This document shows positions 32,890 through 44,539 of a DNA stretch of 64,000 nucleotides, in pieces. The translations under genes were made by a program, and so were the position numbers. Below the pieces are notes generated by a model that worked only from the letters and a program-made list of their open reading frames with translations, searched no databases and was not told where the DNA came from. The first letter of the stretch is position 1. Each line of letters starts with the position of its first letter. The DNA comes from Ariolimax columbianus. Taxonomy: Eukaryota > Mollusca > Gastropoda > Stylommatophora > Arionidae. The stretch is taken from the NCBI GenBank assembly GCA_036924085.1, contig JAVGWX010000004.1:10349416-10413415 (forward strand), read 5' to 3'.

Positions 32890-34735
32890 GAGGAACCTGC
32901 CGCAATTATTCTAGATATCTAGGATGCAATTATTCGGATCCATTATGGGACGATGGTGTACTATTTGGAGCAGCATGAAAGCAATGCATGACTGGTGAGT
33001 TAACATCAGCTGCCCTGATGGGGAGAGCAAGTGTACTTAGCTCTGGATCTTGACCAGCAGAGCCGAGGCAAATATACCAGGATTGTCACAAGGTTCTCCA
33101 CTCTCATCGGTGCTGTTCAACATCTACAAAATAGAGGTGGCAAACATTCAATATACAGGACCAGGGCGAGCCCTAATGTTAGGAGATGCCATCATGACGT
33201 ACAGGACTAGGGTGAGCCCTAATGTTAGGAGATGCCATTATGACGTACAGGACCAGAGTGAGCCCTAATGTTAGGAGATGCCATCATGACGTACAGGACC
33301 AGAGTGAGCCCTAATGTTAGGAGATGCCATCATGACGTACAGGACCAGGGCGAGCCCTAATGTTAGGAGATGCCATCATGACGTACATGACCAGGGTGAG
33401 CCCTAATGTTAGGAGAAGCCATCATGACGTACATGACCAAGGTGAGCCCTAATGTTAGGAGATGCCATCATGACGTACATGACCAGGGTGAGCCCTTATG
33501 TTAGGAGATGCCATCATGACGTACAGGGCCCGGGTGAGCCCTAATGTTAGGAGATGCCATCATGACGTACAGGACCAGAGTGAGCCCTAATGTTAGGAGA
33601 TGCCATCATGACGTACATGACCAGGGTGAGCCCTAATGTTAGGAGATGCCATTATGACGTACAAGACCAGGGTGAGCCCTAATGTTAGGAGATGCCATCA
33701 TGACGTACAGGACCAGGGTGAGCCCTAATGTTAGGAGATGCCATCATGACGTACAGGACCAGGGCGAGCCCTAAAGTTAGGAGATGCCATCATGACGTAC
33801 AGGACCAGGGTGAGCCCTAATGTTAGGAGATGCCATCATGACGTACAGGCAGGACCAGAGCGAGCCCTAATGTTAGGAGACGCCATCATGACGTACAGGA
33901 CCAGGGTGAGCCCTAATGTTAGGAGATGCCATCATGACGTACAGGACCAAGGTGAGCCATAAGGTTAGGAGATGCCATCATGACGTACAGGGCCAGGGTG
34001 AGCCCTAATGTTAGGAGATGTCATCATGACGTACAGGAGCAGGGTGAGCCCTAATGTTAGGAGATGCCATCATGACGTACATCACCAGGGTGAGCCCTAA
34101 TGTTAGGAGATGCCATCATGACGTACAGGACCAGGGTGAGCCCTAATGTTAGGAGATGCCATCATGACGTACAGGACCAGGGTGAGCCCTAATGTTAGGA
34201 GATGCCATCATGACGTACATGGCCAGGGTGAGCCCTAATGTTAGGAGATGCCATCATGACGTACAGGACCAGGGCGAGCCCTAATGTTAGGAGATGCCAT
34301 CATGACGTACAGGGCCAGGGTGAGCCCTAATGTTAGGAGATGCCATCCTGACGTACAGGACCAGGGCGAGCCCTAATGTTATGGGATACCATCATGACGT
34401 ACAGGACTGGCTCAGATAGGCACGAGATGGTCTAAGAGATCCTAGAGACCTTGTAGGCAACCTCACAATAGTATGAGGATTCCAGCTCACAAATTAATTC
34501 CAAAAAGGCTTGCATGATGTAGTGTTGTTGGGCACCTCTGGAGTCCGGGAGCACACAAGACCAAGGCAGCGGTAAACTAACAACAACGACTGCGTTTCAT
34601 CTTGTAACGTCAGTCGGTCCTGTCAGTTGATTCCGGACTGAGCATCCTCCCACTGTCAAGATTGCAGTGCCAAAAGTTAGAACGTATCCAGAATAAAGGG
34701 ATGAACCTAGTTCTGGGAATCTCTAGACCAGGGAT
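32890..34735 (+). mobile_element. LINE RT remnant split by a minisatellite made from its own motif C
   Basis: Plus-strand blocks in RT order: EEPAAIILDI, stop, DA (motif A region, ~32893-32935); LMGRASVLSSGS and PAEPRQI (~33010-33070); GLSQGSPLSSVLFNIYK (motif B, ~33078-33130); GPGRALMLGDAIMTYR (motif C region, ~33160); then after the array YRTGSDRHEMV and SSSQINSKKACMM (34400-34530); and SVLSVDSGLSILPLSRLQ, QKLERIQNKGMNLVLG (34614-34725). The expected catalytic ADD is GDA here. Stops and small frameshifts are frequent and ~60 codons of the thumb are missing near 34570. After 34730 the sequence changes to an unrelated cagggatcgtcaacctttta segment. Confidence 0.82.
33160..34410 (+). repeat. 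46-bp minisatellite derived from LINE RT motif C, ~27 copies
   Basis: gagccctaatgttaggagat starts at 33168 and 33214 and every 46 bp thereafter, continuing gccatcatgacgtacaggac and cagggc/t. One frame of the unit reads GPGRALMLGDAIMTYR, the RT motif-C segment, and the flanking single-copy sequence on both sides continues the same RT. The unit length is not a multiple of 3, so expansion cannot have preserved the frame. One copy has a caggcagga 4-bp insertion at ~33848. Confidence 0.93.
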
Positions 34736-36490
34736 CGTCAACCTTTTAATAACTTTCTTGACAGTATATTTTCCGTATCGCCCACAACAATCGAAATTTA
34801 AAAAAAATTCCTGCTCGTCCACCGTGTCTGTGTATTTTTAATGTCCTTTAATCATCTTGTGGCATGTCCTTTGTTGAACGCCGCTACAATCACATCCCGT
34901 CTGAATTAAACTCGATCTCTTACACAATCTCCAGCTTATTTCAGAGTCATGCCCAAGCATTTCTTGATATCTTGGTGCCCCGCCTTAATGGTCTGTTTCT
35001 GGCTCTCTTCCCCTGTACCATACCTTCTGTAACGGTTTCAAGCTGAAGCTTAGCGTTTAGGGCAGGAGAGGTGAGGCTGGCGACTCTGGGAATAAAGGTT
35101 ACCTTACTGTGTGCCAAGGTCACTCACTGTCTCGACACTAAGTAGACATAGAAAACGAGGGGTTGGGGGAAGAATGTGTCTAGTACAGGCGGGGGTTCAG
35201 AACTGATCCCCCTGGCGTTCCGTTTTAGCGTAGTGGGTTGGTGACAGTCAGATGTCGCCACGGCCTGCTTCAATATTTAGAGTGACATGAATTCGAAGTT
35301 ATTCTTCCAATAACAACTAGTTGGAGGTAGATCCAAATTAGAGTGATGGCTAAGTCAGACAACCAACAGAAGTCCAATGGACAGCCATGAAGTTGCTTGA
35401 GACTAAAAAAATACTCGGCAAAGATTAACTCAGGAGACTGGCCAGAAGAGAGAGACTGACTAGAGAGCGATAGATAGGCTGCTTGTAGCTAGCAGGCTGA
35501 GAGTGAGAGTTGAGTGCGATGTGCAGGGGGACTGAACCAGCATACACTTTCAAGTTTTGGCCAGTCGCTCTTTAAGTATTGGGGGTTGGACACCCAGTGA
35601 ACAGTAAGAGATTTGAATGTGTGTCGTGCACCGAATGAACGATGTGTGTTCTGAGGTATGTGTATGCACAGATCGACTGAGTGTGTGACCACAAGTGAGC
35701 ACGTGATTCCTATTCTAAGTGACGTGAACTAATGTCATATGAACGTACGGATTCACCTGAGTATACGTGAATCGATCGAATGTGGATGTACAGATGACCT
35801 GACTGAAGGGATCTGAGTGTGGGTGAATGCACGGAACGACAGAGTATGTAGTACGATTGTGAGGACGAGTGTGTGAGAGTGTGTTGAGTGTGCAGATACT
35901 GGGAGGGTTGCTGTCACGTAAAAAACACGGTTCTAAAAATATGCACGTTTGTTGGTTTTCTGGTATTCTGCGATCGTTTCCGCCGGTTATGTTTTTATTA
36001 CAGCATGTAATTATTCTGCTACCGTCCACATGAAAGATAAAATCGCATACTAGTGTATGGTAGCGGCCAAGTCGAAGAGCTCTGTTCTAGAGATACCGCG
36101 ATCTCGAAGATACAGCGCGTTCTGGAATTTATGTCTGTGACATCCAGATCTAAATTAGTACAGGCAAAAACCTTCATGTTGGTTACCACAAACAAGTTTC
36201 ACCCGCTGCGCAATAACATCCCATACAACAAGGATCAAGAAAATAGCGTCGTCGATGAGGACCTAACCTCCGCAGAGAGTTGAATGGCTTTGATGGATCT
36301 CAAGCTAAGATAGTAGCAGCGTCAGATGGTAGGTCTGACCACGTGACTTGCGCCTAAACAGATTTGCGCTGTCGTCAGTCTCAGACTCTCGTTCTTTTGG
36401 TTACCATACACGAGCCAACAGGAGGCCACGTCCACCTTTTTCAATTGAGATATCATCTTATCCATCGGCCTTATCCTTCTTATCTAGCTT
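34736..36490. other. No gene recognised
   Basis: Unique, mixed sequence with many small open frames without domains (for example 34864-35046 plus, 35715-36029 minus, 36053-36283 plus). Between 35500 and 35900 the plus strand is rich in gtgtg/agtgt but shows no clean period. Confidence 0.45.
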
Positions 36491-36496
36491 GACCTG

Positions 36497-36768
36497 CAAA
36501 CACACAAACACACACATACACACAAAAACACACAGACACAAACACACACAGACAGACACACACACAGACACAAACACACACAGACAGACACACACATACA
36601 GACACACACAGACACACACAGACAAACACACACATACACACAGACACACACAAACACACACAAACGCAAACACAAACATACAGACACACACACATACACA
36701 CATGCACACACACAGACACACACACATTAACACACACACATACACACAAACACACACACATTTATATA
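36497..36768. repeat. (CA)n-rich micro-satellite with aca-gaca variants
   Basis: About 270 bp of cacaca interrupted by cagaca and caaaca. All frames on the minus strand stay open and encode Cys/Val-rich repeats, which are artefacts. Confidence 0.93.
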
Positions 36769-37075
36769 CATACAGGGCCTCCGAGATGAATTTAATCAGG
36801 TGGCACACAGTTTCTTTCTGGCTTCCTTCCCTTGTCTATTAGTCATCATGTTTTTATCCACTACTGCGTTGTGGCATGAGATGTAGCCTGTGAGGTCAGA
36901 AAGGGTACTGAAGATGAGAGAGTGGGGGAATGAATCGACCTGTTGATATTCTGCATTTTAGCGTTGATGCTCCTTTACGTCCTCAATCATAAATATAAAA
37001 AAGAGGATCATAGTCAACAAAAAATCCCACTTTATTTGAACATCTCTGTTTGTGCTATAATACAGATAAGGAAAC
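36769..37075. other. No feature recognised
   Basis: Unique sequence up to the first target-site copy of the SINE-C pair. Confidence 0.5.
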
Positions 37076-37085
37076 AATATCCACA

Positions 37086-37390
37086 CCCTGGGGGCAACTT
37101 TTCCCTTTCTCTCTCCTCTTACCTCACTCTGTTTCATTTGACTCTGTCCTACAGTCACACCCTTGCACAACTTTCACACGCGCCCTCGTGGTAAAGCCCT
37201 TCCATTGCACTTTGGTTGGGCTAGCTTCTGAGGGCGCACAAACCTAGCATAGGTACATACAGATGCACACATGCATCCAAGCACTGGTTTATGCGTCCTG
37301 ATATCGCCCAATTGACTACGGTCTGGGGTGGAAAATGGCGCGCCTCCGCCAGTAGAAACTAGTGAGGCAAACATTTAAGCAAAAAAAAAA
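37086..37390 (+). mobile_element. SINE-C copy 2, A-tailed, with TSD
   Basis: This copy starts ccctgggggcaacttttccc and ends gaggcaaacatttaagc followed by about 12 A, so the plus strand is the transcribed sense. aatatccaca occurs immediately before it (37076-37085) and after it (37391-37400). I see no confident pol III A and B boxes, so the promoter origin is unknown. It is homologous, in reverse, to 18285-18640. Confidence 0.9.
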
Positions 37391-37400
37391 AATATCCACA

Positions 37401-37706
37401 CCCTGGGGGCAACTTTTCCCTTTCTCTCTCCTCTTACCTCACTCTGTTTCATTTGACTCTGTCCTACAGTCACACCCTTGCACAACTTTCACACGCGCCC
37501 TCATGGTGAGGCCCTTCCATTGCACTTTGGTTGGGGCTCGCTTCTGAGGGCGCACAAACCTAGCATAGGTACACACAGACGCACGCATTCATCCAAGCAC
37601 TGGCTTATGCGTCCTGATATCGCCCAATGGACTACGGTCTGGGGTGGAAAATTGCGCGCCTCCGCCAGTAGAAATTAGTGAGGCAAACATCTAAGCAACA
37701 ACAAAA
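37401..37706 (+). mobile_element. SINE-C copy 3, tandem to copy 2
   Basis: Nearly identical to the preceding copy, differing at scattered positions such as cctcatggtgaggcc versus cctcgtggtaaagcc. It ends gcaacaacaaaa and is followed by a third aatatccaca at 37707-37716. The arrangement is TSD-SINE-TSD-SINE-TSD. Confidence 0.9.
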
Positions 37707-37716
37707 AATATCCACA

Positions 37717-39230
37717 TTGAAACATTCTTTTATTGCAATACAGGTCAGATTATTAGATGACGTAACTGTTAGTAACATGTATAACAATTAATAAAAGCTA
37801 CCTACCTTAGTACTTATTTTACAAAAAGCTTTTTCCTAGCGTTTGACGGTGTGAAATTTCCAAATAGTGAACATTCTCCCCCAAAAAGTACTCCATTGAC
37901 AATGCACTTTAAAGGATTGTACCATTTCGCAGATTTAGTTTTGACTCACGCTTCTAAGACGGTGTCAACTCCTGTCTGAGTCAGTTGACGCCTTTCTTGT
38001 TCTCGCCCAGCTAGATAACATTCTCTCTGAGTAAATCCTTTTTCATGTTCTGGGATCCTGAAGAAACTTGCAGCCACTTCTCATTAGAATCCCAGTCTTC
38101 GGCAGATAGCCGTTCAGGTTTCGTCTCAGAAGTGCCAACCTTCAGACAATTAAGTGTCTTCTTTCAGAATAATCGACATGGAAAGCATTACAATGATTAT
38201 GTTGACACCAGACAACCCCAACATCTTGCATGCAATTCTCAATTGGTGTTTTCAAATGTTTGTATGTTTTCTATGAACAGTTTGATTGGATGTATCTTTT
38301 GAAAATGTTTTAGTCAGAGGCACGTGAACAATCGAAACATAATTTTCTATTTCCTTTTGAGGTGGCAACTCCGTTGTGATAAATTCAATGGCAAGGCCTA
38401 TATTATAATTACTCCTCTTGTTTTATAAATTCACTTTGACATGTCTCTGTTTGTCTGTATCTTTCTGTTTTCCAATTTCAATTTCAACATCTGCCTTTTC
38501 ATAAAAATCTAATGCATAATTACTCAAATCAACTGCTTCTCGCTTGAGCCGTGTTTGGGGTTGAGGTTCCCAACAGTTTCTTTCTTGCTGAAATTCTTTG
38601 CGTTAGTTCAATGAGAAATGTTTTTGAGGCCACTGTTAATCTAAATTGAAAGAGTGTTCGTTCGTTATTTTTTCCATTTTCCTCATGATCTTTCTTGTCT
38701 TTTGTTTTCCGAGTTCATGATGTGTGAAAGTGCATTTTGTAGAGATGATTTATATTTCAAAAGCCCTGATAGACGTCCTGGAAAAAGTCTCAATGTTTGA
38801 TGTCTCTGGCGTATTTTCTCTGATGCTTCTCTTCTGTTTCTGAGCTCTTGTCTCGTTAAACATGTGCGAAAGACGTTTCATTATCATTGTTATTTTAGCT
38901 TTATCGCCACCCCAAATGTGTGCTTCAGACAATATGTTATATTCGTCTTAGTAAGGACCTGTGGCTAAATGATCATTGAGATTAGCTGACTGTTGATCTG
39001 TTCAATCCACATTTGGCTGGTCCTACTAAGTCTACTCCGGCGATTGCTAATTTATTCATTAAGGGTCTAAACTTGTTCTCATGTATTTACTGCGTTAATT
39101 AATATCCCCATTAGTGATAAGTCTTTGTGTAAAAACAAAAATGCATTTAAACTATTACCCGCTATAATTTTTCGTAACAGGAATGGCTCTGTCACAGTAA
39201 TGGTGGTAGTAGTGGTAACAGTTGTACTAG
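37717..39230. other. AT-rich spacer, no gene recognised
   Basis: Frames at 38045-38302 (plus, 85 codons) and 38750-38932 (minus, 60 codons) have no recognisable domain. No array is present. Confidence 0.5.
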
Positions 39231-39235
39231 ACTAG

Positions 39236-39365
39236 TATTAATAGCAGCAGTAGTAGTAGTAGTAGCAGCAGTAGTAGCAGCAGCAGCAGTAGTAGTAGTA
39301 GCAGCAGCAGTAGGCGTAGTTGCAGTAGCAGCAGAAGTAGTAGTAGTAGCAGAAGTAACCGCAAA
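39236..39365. repeat. (AGT/AGC)n trinucleotide repeat
   Basis: Interspersed agt and agc units over ~130 bp. Minus-strand frames encode poly-Leu or poly-Thr/Ala and are compositional. Confidence 0.92.
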
Positions 39366-39507
39366 AGTAACAGAAGTTCTACTGCAATGCCGAGTAATAT
39401 AAATGACACTTAATACTTTGTCGCCCAGGCACCGTTTGGTACTCACAGCTGTCTTTGGGCTCCGAGTCATCGCTTGAACTCCTGGCTCCCTTTGGAACTC
39501 TAGGCCC

Positions 39508-39660
39508 TGGTGTGTGTGTGTGTGTGTGTGTGGTGGGTGGATGTGTGCGTACGTGCGTGCGAGTGTGAATGTAGCTCGTGTGCGCATGTACAATGCGTGT
39601 GTACGTATGTGTGTGTGGGTTATGTGTGTGTAAGTGAGTGTTTGTGTGGGTGTACGCAAT
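39508..39660. repeat. (GT)n-rich tract
   Basis: A pure (TG)n core at 39510-39531 followed by degenerate gtgtgcgt/gtacgt sequence. Confidence 0.88.
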
Positions 39661-39735
39661 GGCGGCTCGTGGATTTTATTCTGTAAGGGCTGAACCAGTG
39701 AAATAAAAACAAAGAGCACTGACAAAATGAATGTA

Positions 39736-41412
39736 GCAAAGTATGTTACTAACCTTGTTACTCACCATGTTACTCACCATGTTACTCACCTTGTTACTCA
39801 CCTTGTTATTCACCGTGTTACTCACCTTGTTATTCACCGTGTTACTCACCTTGTTATTCACCTTGTTACTCACCTTGTTACTCACCGTGTTACTCACCTT
39901 GTTACTCACCTTGTTACTCACCTTGTTATTCACCTTGTTACTCACCGTGTTACTCACCTTGTTACTCACCGTGTTACTCACCTTGTTACTCACCTTGTTA
40001 CTCACATAGTTACTCACCTTGTTACTCTCCGTGTTACTCACCTTGTTACTCACTTTGTTACTCACCTTGTTACTCACCGTGTTACTCACCATGTTACTCA
40101 CCTTATTACTCACCTTGTTACTCATCGTGTTACTTACCTTGTTACTCACCGTGTTACTCACCGTGTTTCTCACCTTGTTACTCACATTGTTACTCACCGT
40201 GTTATTCACCCTGTTACTCACATTGTAACTCACCTTGTTACTCACCGTGTTACTCACCTTGTTATTCACCTTGTTACTCACCTTGTTTTTCACCTTGTTA
40301 TTCACCTTGTTACTCACCTTGTTACTCACCGTGTTACTCACCGTGTTACTCACCTTGTTACTCACCTTGTTACTCACCTTGTTATTCACCTTGTTACTCA
40401 CCTTGTTACTCACCTTGTTATTCACCTTGTTACTCACCTTGTTATTCACCTTGTTACTCACCTTGTTACTCACCTTGTAATTCACCTTGTTACTCACCTT
40501 GTTACTGATCGTGTCACTGACCTTGTTACTCACCTTGTTATTCACCTTGTTACTCACCTTGTTACTGATCGTGTCATTCACCTTGTTACTGACCTTGTTA
40601 TTCACCTTGTTATTCACCTTGTTACTCACCTTGTTACTGATCGTGTCACTTATCTTGTTACTCACCTGCTTATTCACCTTGTTACTCACCTTGTTATTCA
40701 CCTTGTTACTCACCTTGTTATTCACCGTGTTACTCACCTTCTTACTCACCGTGTTACTCACCTTGTTACTCACCCTGTTATTCACCTTGTTACTCACCGT
40801 ATTACTCACCTTGTTACTCACCGTGTTACTCACCCTGTTACTCACCTTGTTACTGACCTTGTTATTCACCTTGTTACTCACCTTGTTACTGATCGTGTCA
40901 CTGACCTTGTTACTCACCTTGTTATTCACCTTGTTACTCACCTTGTTACTGATCGTGTCATTCACCTTGTTACTGACCTTGTTATTCACCTTGTTATTCA
41001 CCGTGTTACTCACCTTCTTACTCACCGTGTTACTCACCTTGTTACTCACCCTGTTATTCACCTTGTTACTCACCTTGTTATTCACCGTGTTACTCACCTT
41101 CTTACTCACCGTGTTACTCACCTTGTTACTCACCCTGTTATTCACCTTGTTACTCACCGTATTACTCACCTTGTTACTCACCTTGTTACTGATCGTGTCA
41201 CTCACCTTGTTACTCACCTTCTTACTCACCGTGTTATTCACCTTGTTACTCACCTTGTTATTCACCGTGTTACTCACCTTCTTACTCACCGTGTTACTCA
41301 CCTTGTTACTCACCCTGTTATTCACCTTGTTACTCAGCGTATTACTCACCTTGTTACTCACCCTGTTACTCACCTTGTTACTGATCGTGTCACTCACCTT
41401 GTTACTCACCTA
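39736..41412. repeat. 12-bp satellite, ~140 copies
   Basis: The unit is ttgttactcacc with a few point variants (cgtg, ttattcacc, ttactgatcgtgtcac). Because 12 is a multiple of 3 and the unit lacks stops in most frames, it is open for more than 550 codons on both strands (VTHL-type and KVSN-type peptides) and for long stretches in a second plus frame. These are not genes. Longer variant blocks (ttactgatcgtgtcactgac, cttcttactcaccgtg) recur as ordered groups between 40500 and 41400, showing higher-order amplification. Confidence 0.96.
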
Positions 41413-41855
41413 GCTACTCCTTTGTAATGGAACTCCATCATTCGGTGCTTATCACTTTCGAACTTCTCAATCACGTTTTGTTGTTGACATGAAACATCCT
41501 CTCGTGTACATTTTAGCTTCCTGTATTTTAAAAATCCTCAATCTTCTTTTCGCTTGTGTCATGTCTGTGCCTTTCAGTGTCAGGTGGTGAAGAGGTTTCT
41601 CGACCAGGTATTTTTCGGCAATGGTACATTTTTAGAAATTGAAAACTGACGACAACGTATTTATGTTTTGTTGAGATATCATGTGTTTTAAAAAAAACAA
41701 TTTCGTGAAGATGTTTTAGGTCACACATCCGTATCATCACTTTCAAACAGTAAACATGCACTACAAAACAGCAATTTTTTCGTAGTAGGTAGACAAGCAG
41801 GAAATCCTGATATAGAAGCATCAAATGTGCGTGTAAATGTACCTGGACTCTTACC
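41413..41855. other. No feature recognised
   Basis: AT-rich unique sequence between the satellite and a LINE insertion. The 98-codon minus-strand frame at 41528-41824 has no domain. Confidence 0.5.
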
Positions 41856-41868
41856 TGCTCATAGATCT

Positions 41869-42438
41869 TCTTCTTTTTCTTCTTCGTACGCTGTCAGACG
41901 TCAACCTGTATTTTTTCGAAAAAGCAGCGGTTATCCTGAGGCTGTCGACACTGCCATAGAGCTTGTCTAGTGTTGCCACTGGTGATGGCCACATCTGCTT
42001 TCTCTGATCCTCGTATGTCGGGCAGTTTTGCAGCAAATGTTCAGCGGTCATTTTCACGGTACCGCACGTGCATTCGTCAGTGCCACCTATCTTCAATTTA
42101 TTGAATAGGTGGTACCTCAGTCTATTGTGGCCTGTGCGAAGTCTGAAGACCACGACCTGCTCTCTTCTGTTCAACTGGTAATAGGCATCGTTTTTGGTGT
42201 AGCCAGTATGTTCTGTTTCCCATTTCGCTCTAATAAGCTCTTCGTATGTCACACTAGGATCTGGTTGTGGTAGTCTTGCACCTTCTTTTGCCAATCTGCC
42301 TGCCTCCTCGTTGCCTTGGATGTTACAGTGGGATGGAACCCACCGTACCACTACTCTTTTTGGTGCGGACTGCTGGCATAGTTGACAGAGTACTGCTCTT
42401 AAATCATTAAGTTCAGTATTTTTCTGGCTTTTTAGTGC
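41869..42438 (-). mobile_element. 5'-truncated LINE (RNase H C-terminus) with perfect 13-bp TSD
   Basis: Minus-strand translation VRWVPSHCNIQGNEEAGRLA, KNDAYYQLNRREQVVVFRLR, TGHNRLRYHLFNKLKIGGTD, ECTCGTVKMTAEHLLQNCP is nearly identical to the C-terminal third of the LINE at 57686-59352. Truncation falls within the RNase H domain (first coding bases at ~42438), and the last catalytic Asp is Gly here (EEAG for EEAD). The 3' end is gtacgaagaagaaaaagaag. tgctcatagatct occurs at 41856-41868 and 42439-42451, a perfect 13-bp target-site duplication. The main frame (41851-42351) is intact but promoterless. Confidence 0.93.
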
Positions 42439-42451
42439 TGCTCATAGATCT

Positions 42452-43050
42452 GAACGCACTTTCTGTTTTCATTCGCAAACATGCATGTCAGAGCGATAAA
42501 TACACTTCTGAACGACTAAACAACAGGCCAGGCGTCTCACACGTACGTCCAGTGGGGTTATGGTGTCAGAAAGTTAAATGGCGGTAGAGTAGCCTCCGTT
42601 GTCATGGCAACGGATTCATTGTGAGAGCGAGTGTGAACTGAGACCTGACCTTTAGTTAATTCAGGAGCAAATCTGCAGAAGAGTTTCTGGGTTTGCCAAT
42701 AATTGGGCATCTATTCAAAGTAGTTTCATAGTTAATAATGATTATTACTGATTAAGGTTTCAAAAACGTATCGCTTAGTAAGACAACAGAGTGGGAAGGG
42801 TGAGGGGGTGGGGAGTGAACCACGAGCCCTTAGACACAGACCACCAATGTGAACGACAATGAATGTGTGACCTAGCTAAACTTGTATAACATTCAGCTCA
42901 TATTCCTATATATATAGATCCCCCCCCCCCCCCCCCCCCCGTCTCCCGTAATGAAATCATCTGTCGTACAGTCTAGTTTCTTGCCTTCATCGTCATCGTG
43001 TGGGTGTGATAGCATTCGTGACGTCACACATGAGCGTGGAAAACATAATT
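42452..43050. other. Spacer with a 22-bp C-run
   Basis: Unique sequence. A run of about 22 C lies at 42920-42941, preceded by tatatatata. No gene is recognised. Confidence 0.6.
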
Positions 43051-43052
43051 TG

Positions 43053-43775
43053 TGCCAGTCACATCACCCAGAGTAGGCCAGTCACATCGCCCAGAGTGGG
43101 CCAGTCACATCGCCCAGAGTGAGCCAGTCACATCGCCCAGAGTGGGCCAGTCACATCGCCCAGAGTGGGCTAGTCACATAGCCCACAGTGGGCTATACAC
43201 ATCACCCAGAGTGGGTCAGTCACATCGCCCAGAGTGGGCCAGTCACATCACCAAGAGTGGGCCAGTCACATCGCCCAGAGTGGGCCAGTCACATCGCCCA
43301 GAGTGGGCTAGTCACATAGCCCACAGTGGGCTATACACATCACCCAGAGTGGGTCAGTCACATCGCCCAGAGTGGGCCAGTCACATCACGCAGAGTGTGC
43401 CAGTCACATCATCCAGAGTGGGCCAGTCACATCGCCCAGAGTGGGCCAGTCACATCGCCCAGAGTGGGCCAGTCACATCGCCCAGAGTGTGCCGGTCACA
43501 TTGCCCAGAGTGTGCTGGTCACATCGCCCAGAGTGGGCCAGTCACATCCACCAGAGTGGGCCAGTCACATCACCCAGATTGGGACAGTCACATCACCCAG
43601 AGTGGGCTAGTCACATCACCCACAGTGGGCCAGTCACATCACCCAGAGTGTGCCAGTCACATCGCCCAGAGTGGGCCAGTCACATCACCTAGAGTGGGCC
43701 AGTCACATCGCCCAGAGTGGGCCAGTCACATCGCCCAGAGTGGGCCAGTCACATCACCCAGAGTGGTGCCTGGGT
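43053..43775. repeat. 23-bp minisatellite, ~31 copies
   Basis: The unit is gggccagtcacatcgcccag plus agt. A six-unit block (138 bp) containing tagtcacatagcccacagtg and ctatacacatcaccc is duplicated at about 43171 and 43309. The 251-codon frame across it is repeat-derived. Confidence 0.96.
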
Positions 43776-44169
43776 TGACAAGGACAGATCACCTGGAACC
43801 TGCATGATGCCAACAACCATCACATAAAAACATTCTTATGAAAGTGACCACTCCGATTGCCTGAATACGTCTAGATGTTTCCTTACCGCCACGCACGAGG
43901 CATACGTCAGCCACCATCGCTGTGTATGTAGACCAGTCCGTGACCACTCGTAGTTCTTGTATGTTGTTTAGGTCTATCATGCCAGCCTCTCTAGTGATCG
44001 TTCTGCGAAGTGTTTCTCTTGACCAGCCCTACTTCCCAAACCGCTTTGCACTCACATGCTCGAGTGAACTGCTGCTGTCCACGCTATCGACATGTACGAT
44101 GTACGGTCAACGTTTTTCCTGTAGGATAGTAGAAGCATTATTTGTTTGTTTGTTTGTTTTAAAGTATGT
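43776..44169. other. No feature recognised
   Basis: Unique sequence with a tttgtttgtttgtttgt run at 44141-44160, next to a SINE insertion. Confidence 0.5.
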
Positions 44170-44182
44170 CCAACCGATATTC

Positions 44183-44539
44183 TTCTTCTTCTTCTTTGTT
44201 CGCTCTCAATCTCCCTCTACCAACCCCTGAAAAAAGCTTTGCAAGTAGCGGAATGTAGTCCAGAGAGCGGAATGCGTTGTGTCGTGGTTTACAGCTTGAC
44301 TGCGATATTTGCACCTTTCGGTCCAACACATCCGACTTCAGCAAACATTTTTTAGTTCCGGGTTGCCCTCCTCGATCCCTTCTACTTAGCCAGTCTGCTC
44401 TGTTGCAGCCTGTAATCCAGGATCACCGCGTGGAGGTGTAGAAGGGTCTTGGCAGCTCTCGTTCGCTGGCCCTGACGCTAGCAGTCTGCTATGGATCGCT
44501 GACAGCTGCAGTTTATGCGCTGCTCAGCGTCTTGATCCC
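44183..44539 (-). mobile_element. SINE-A copy 6, (GAA)n tail, with TSD
   Basis: A minus-strand copy from gggatcaagacgctgagcag (right edge) to gagattgagagcgaacaaag with a GAA tail (plus-strand ttcttcttcttct at 44181-44193). Flanks ccaaccgatattc (44170-44182) and ccaaccgatgttc (44539-44551) match at 12 of 13 positions; the exact edge overlaps by one base. Confidence 0.9.

Noticed and set aside
38045..38302. 85-codon frame as a gene
   Set aside because: No domain recognised and length is within the range expected by chance in 64 kb.
43052..43807. 251-codon frame (VTSPRVGQSHRPEWASHIAQ repeats)
   Set aside because: 23-bp minisatellite; three units give a 23-residue repeat, as expected for any stop-free array.
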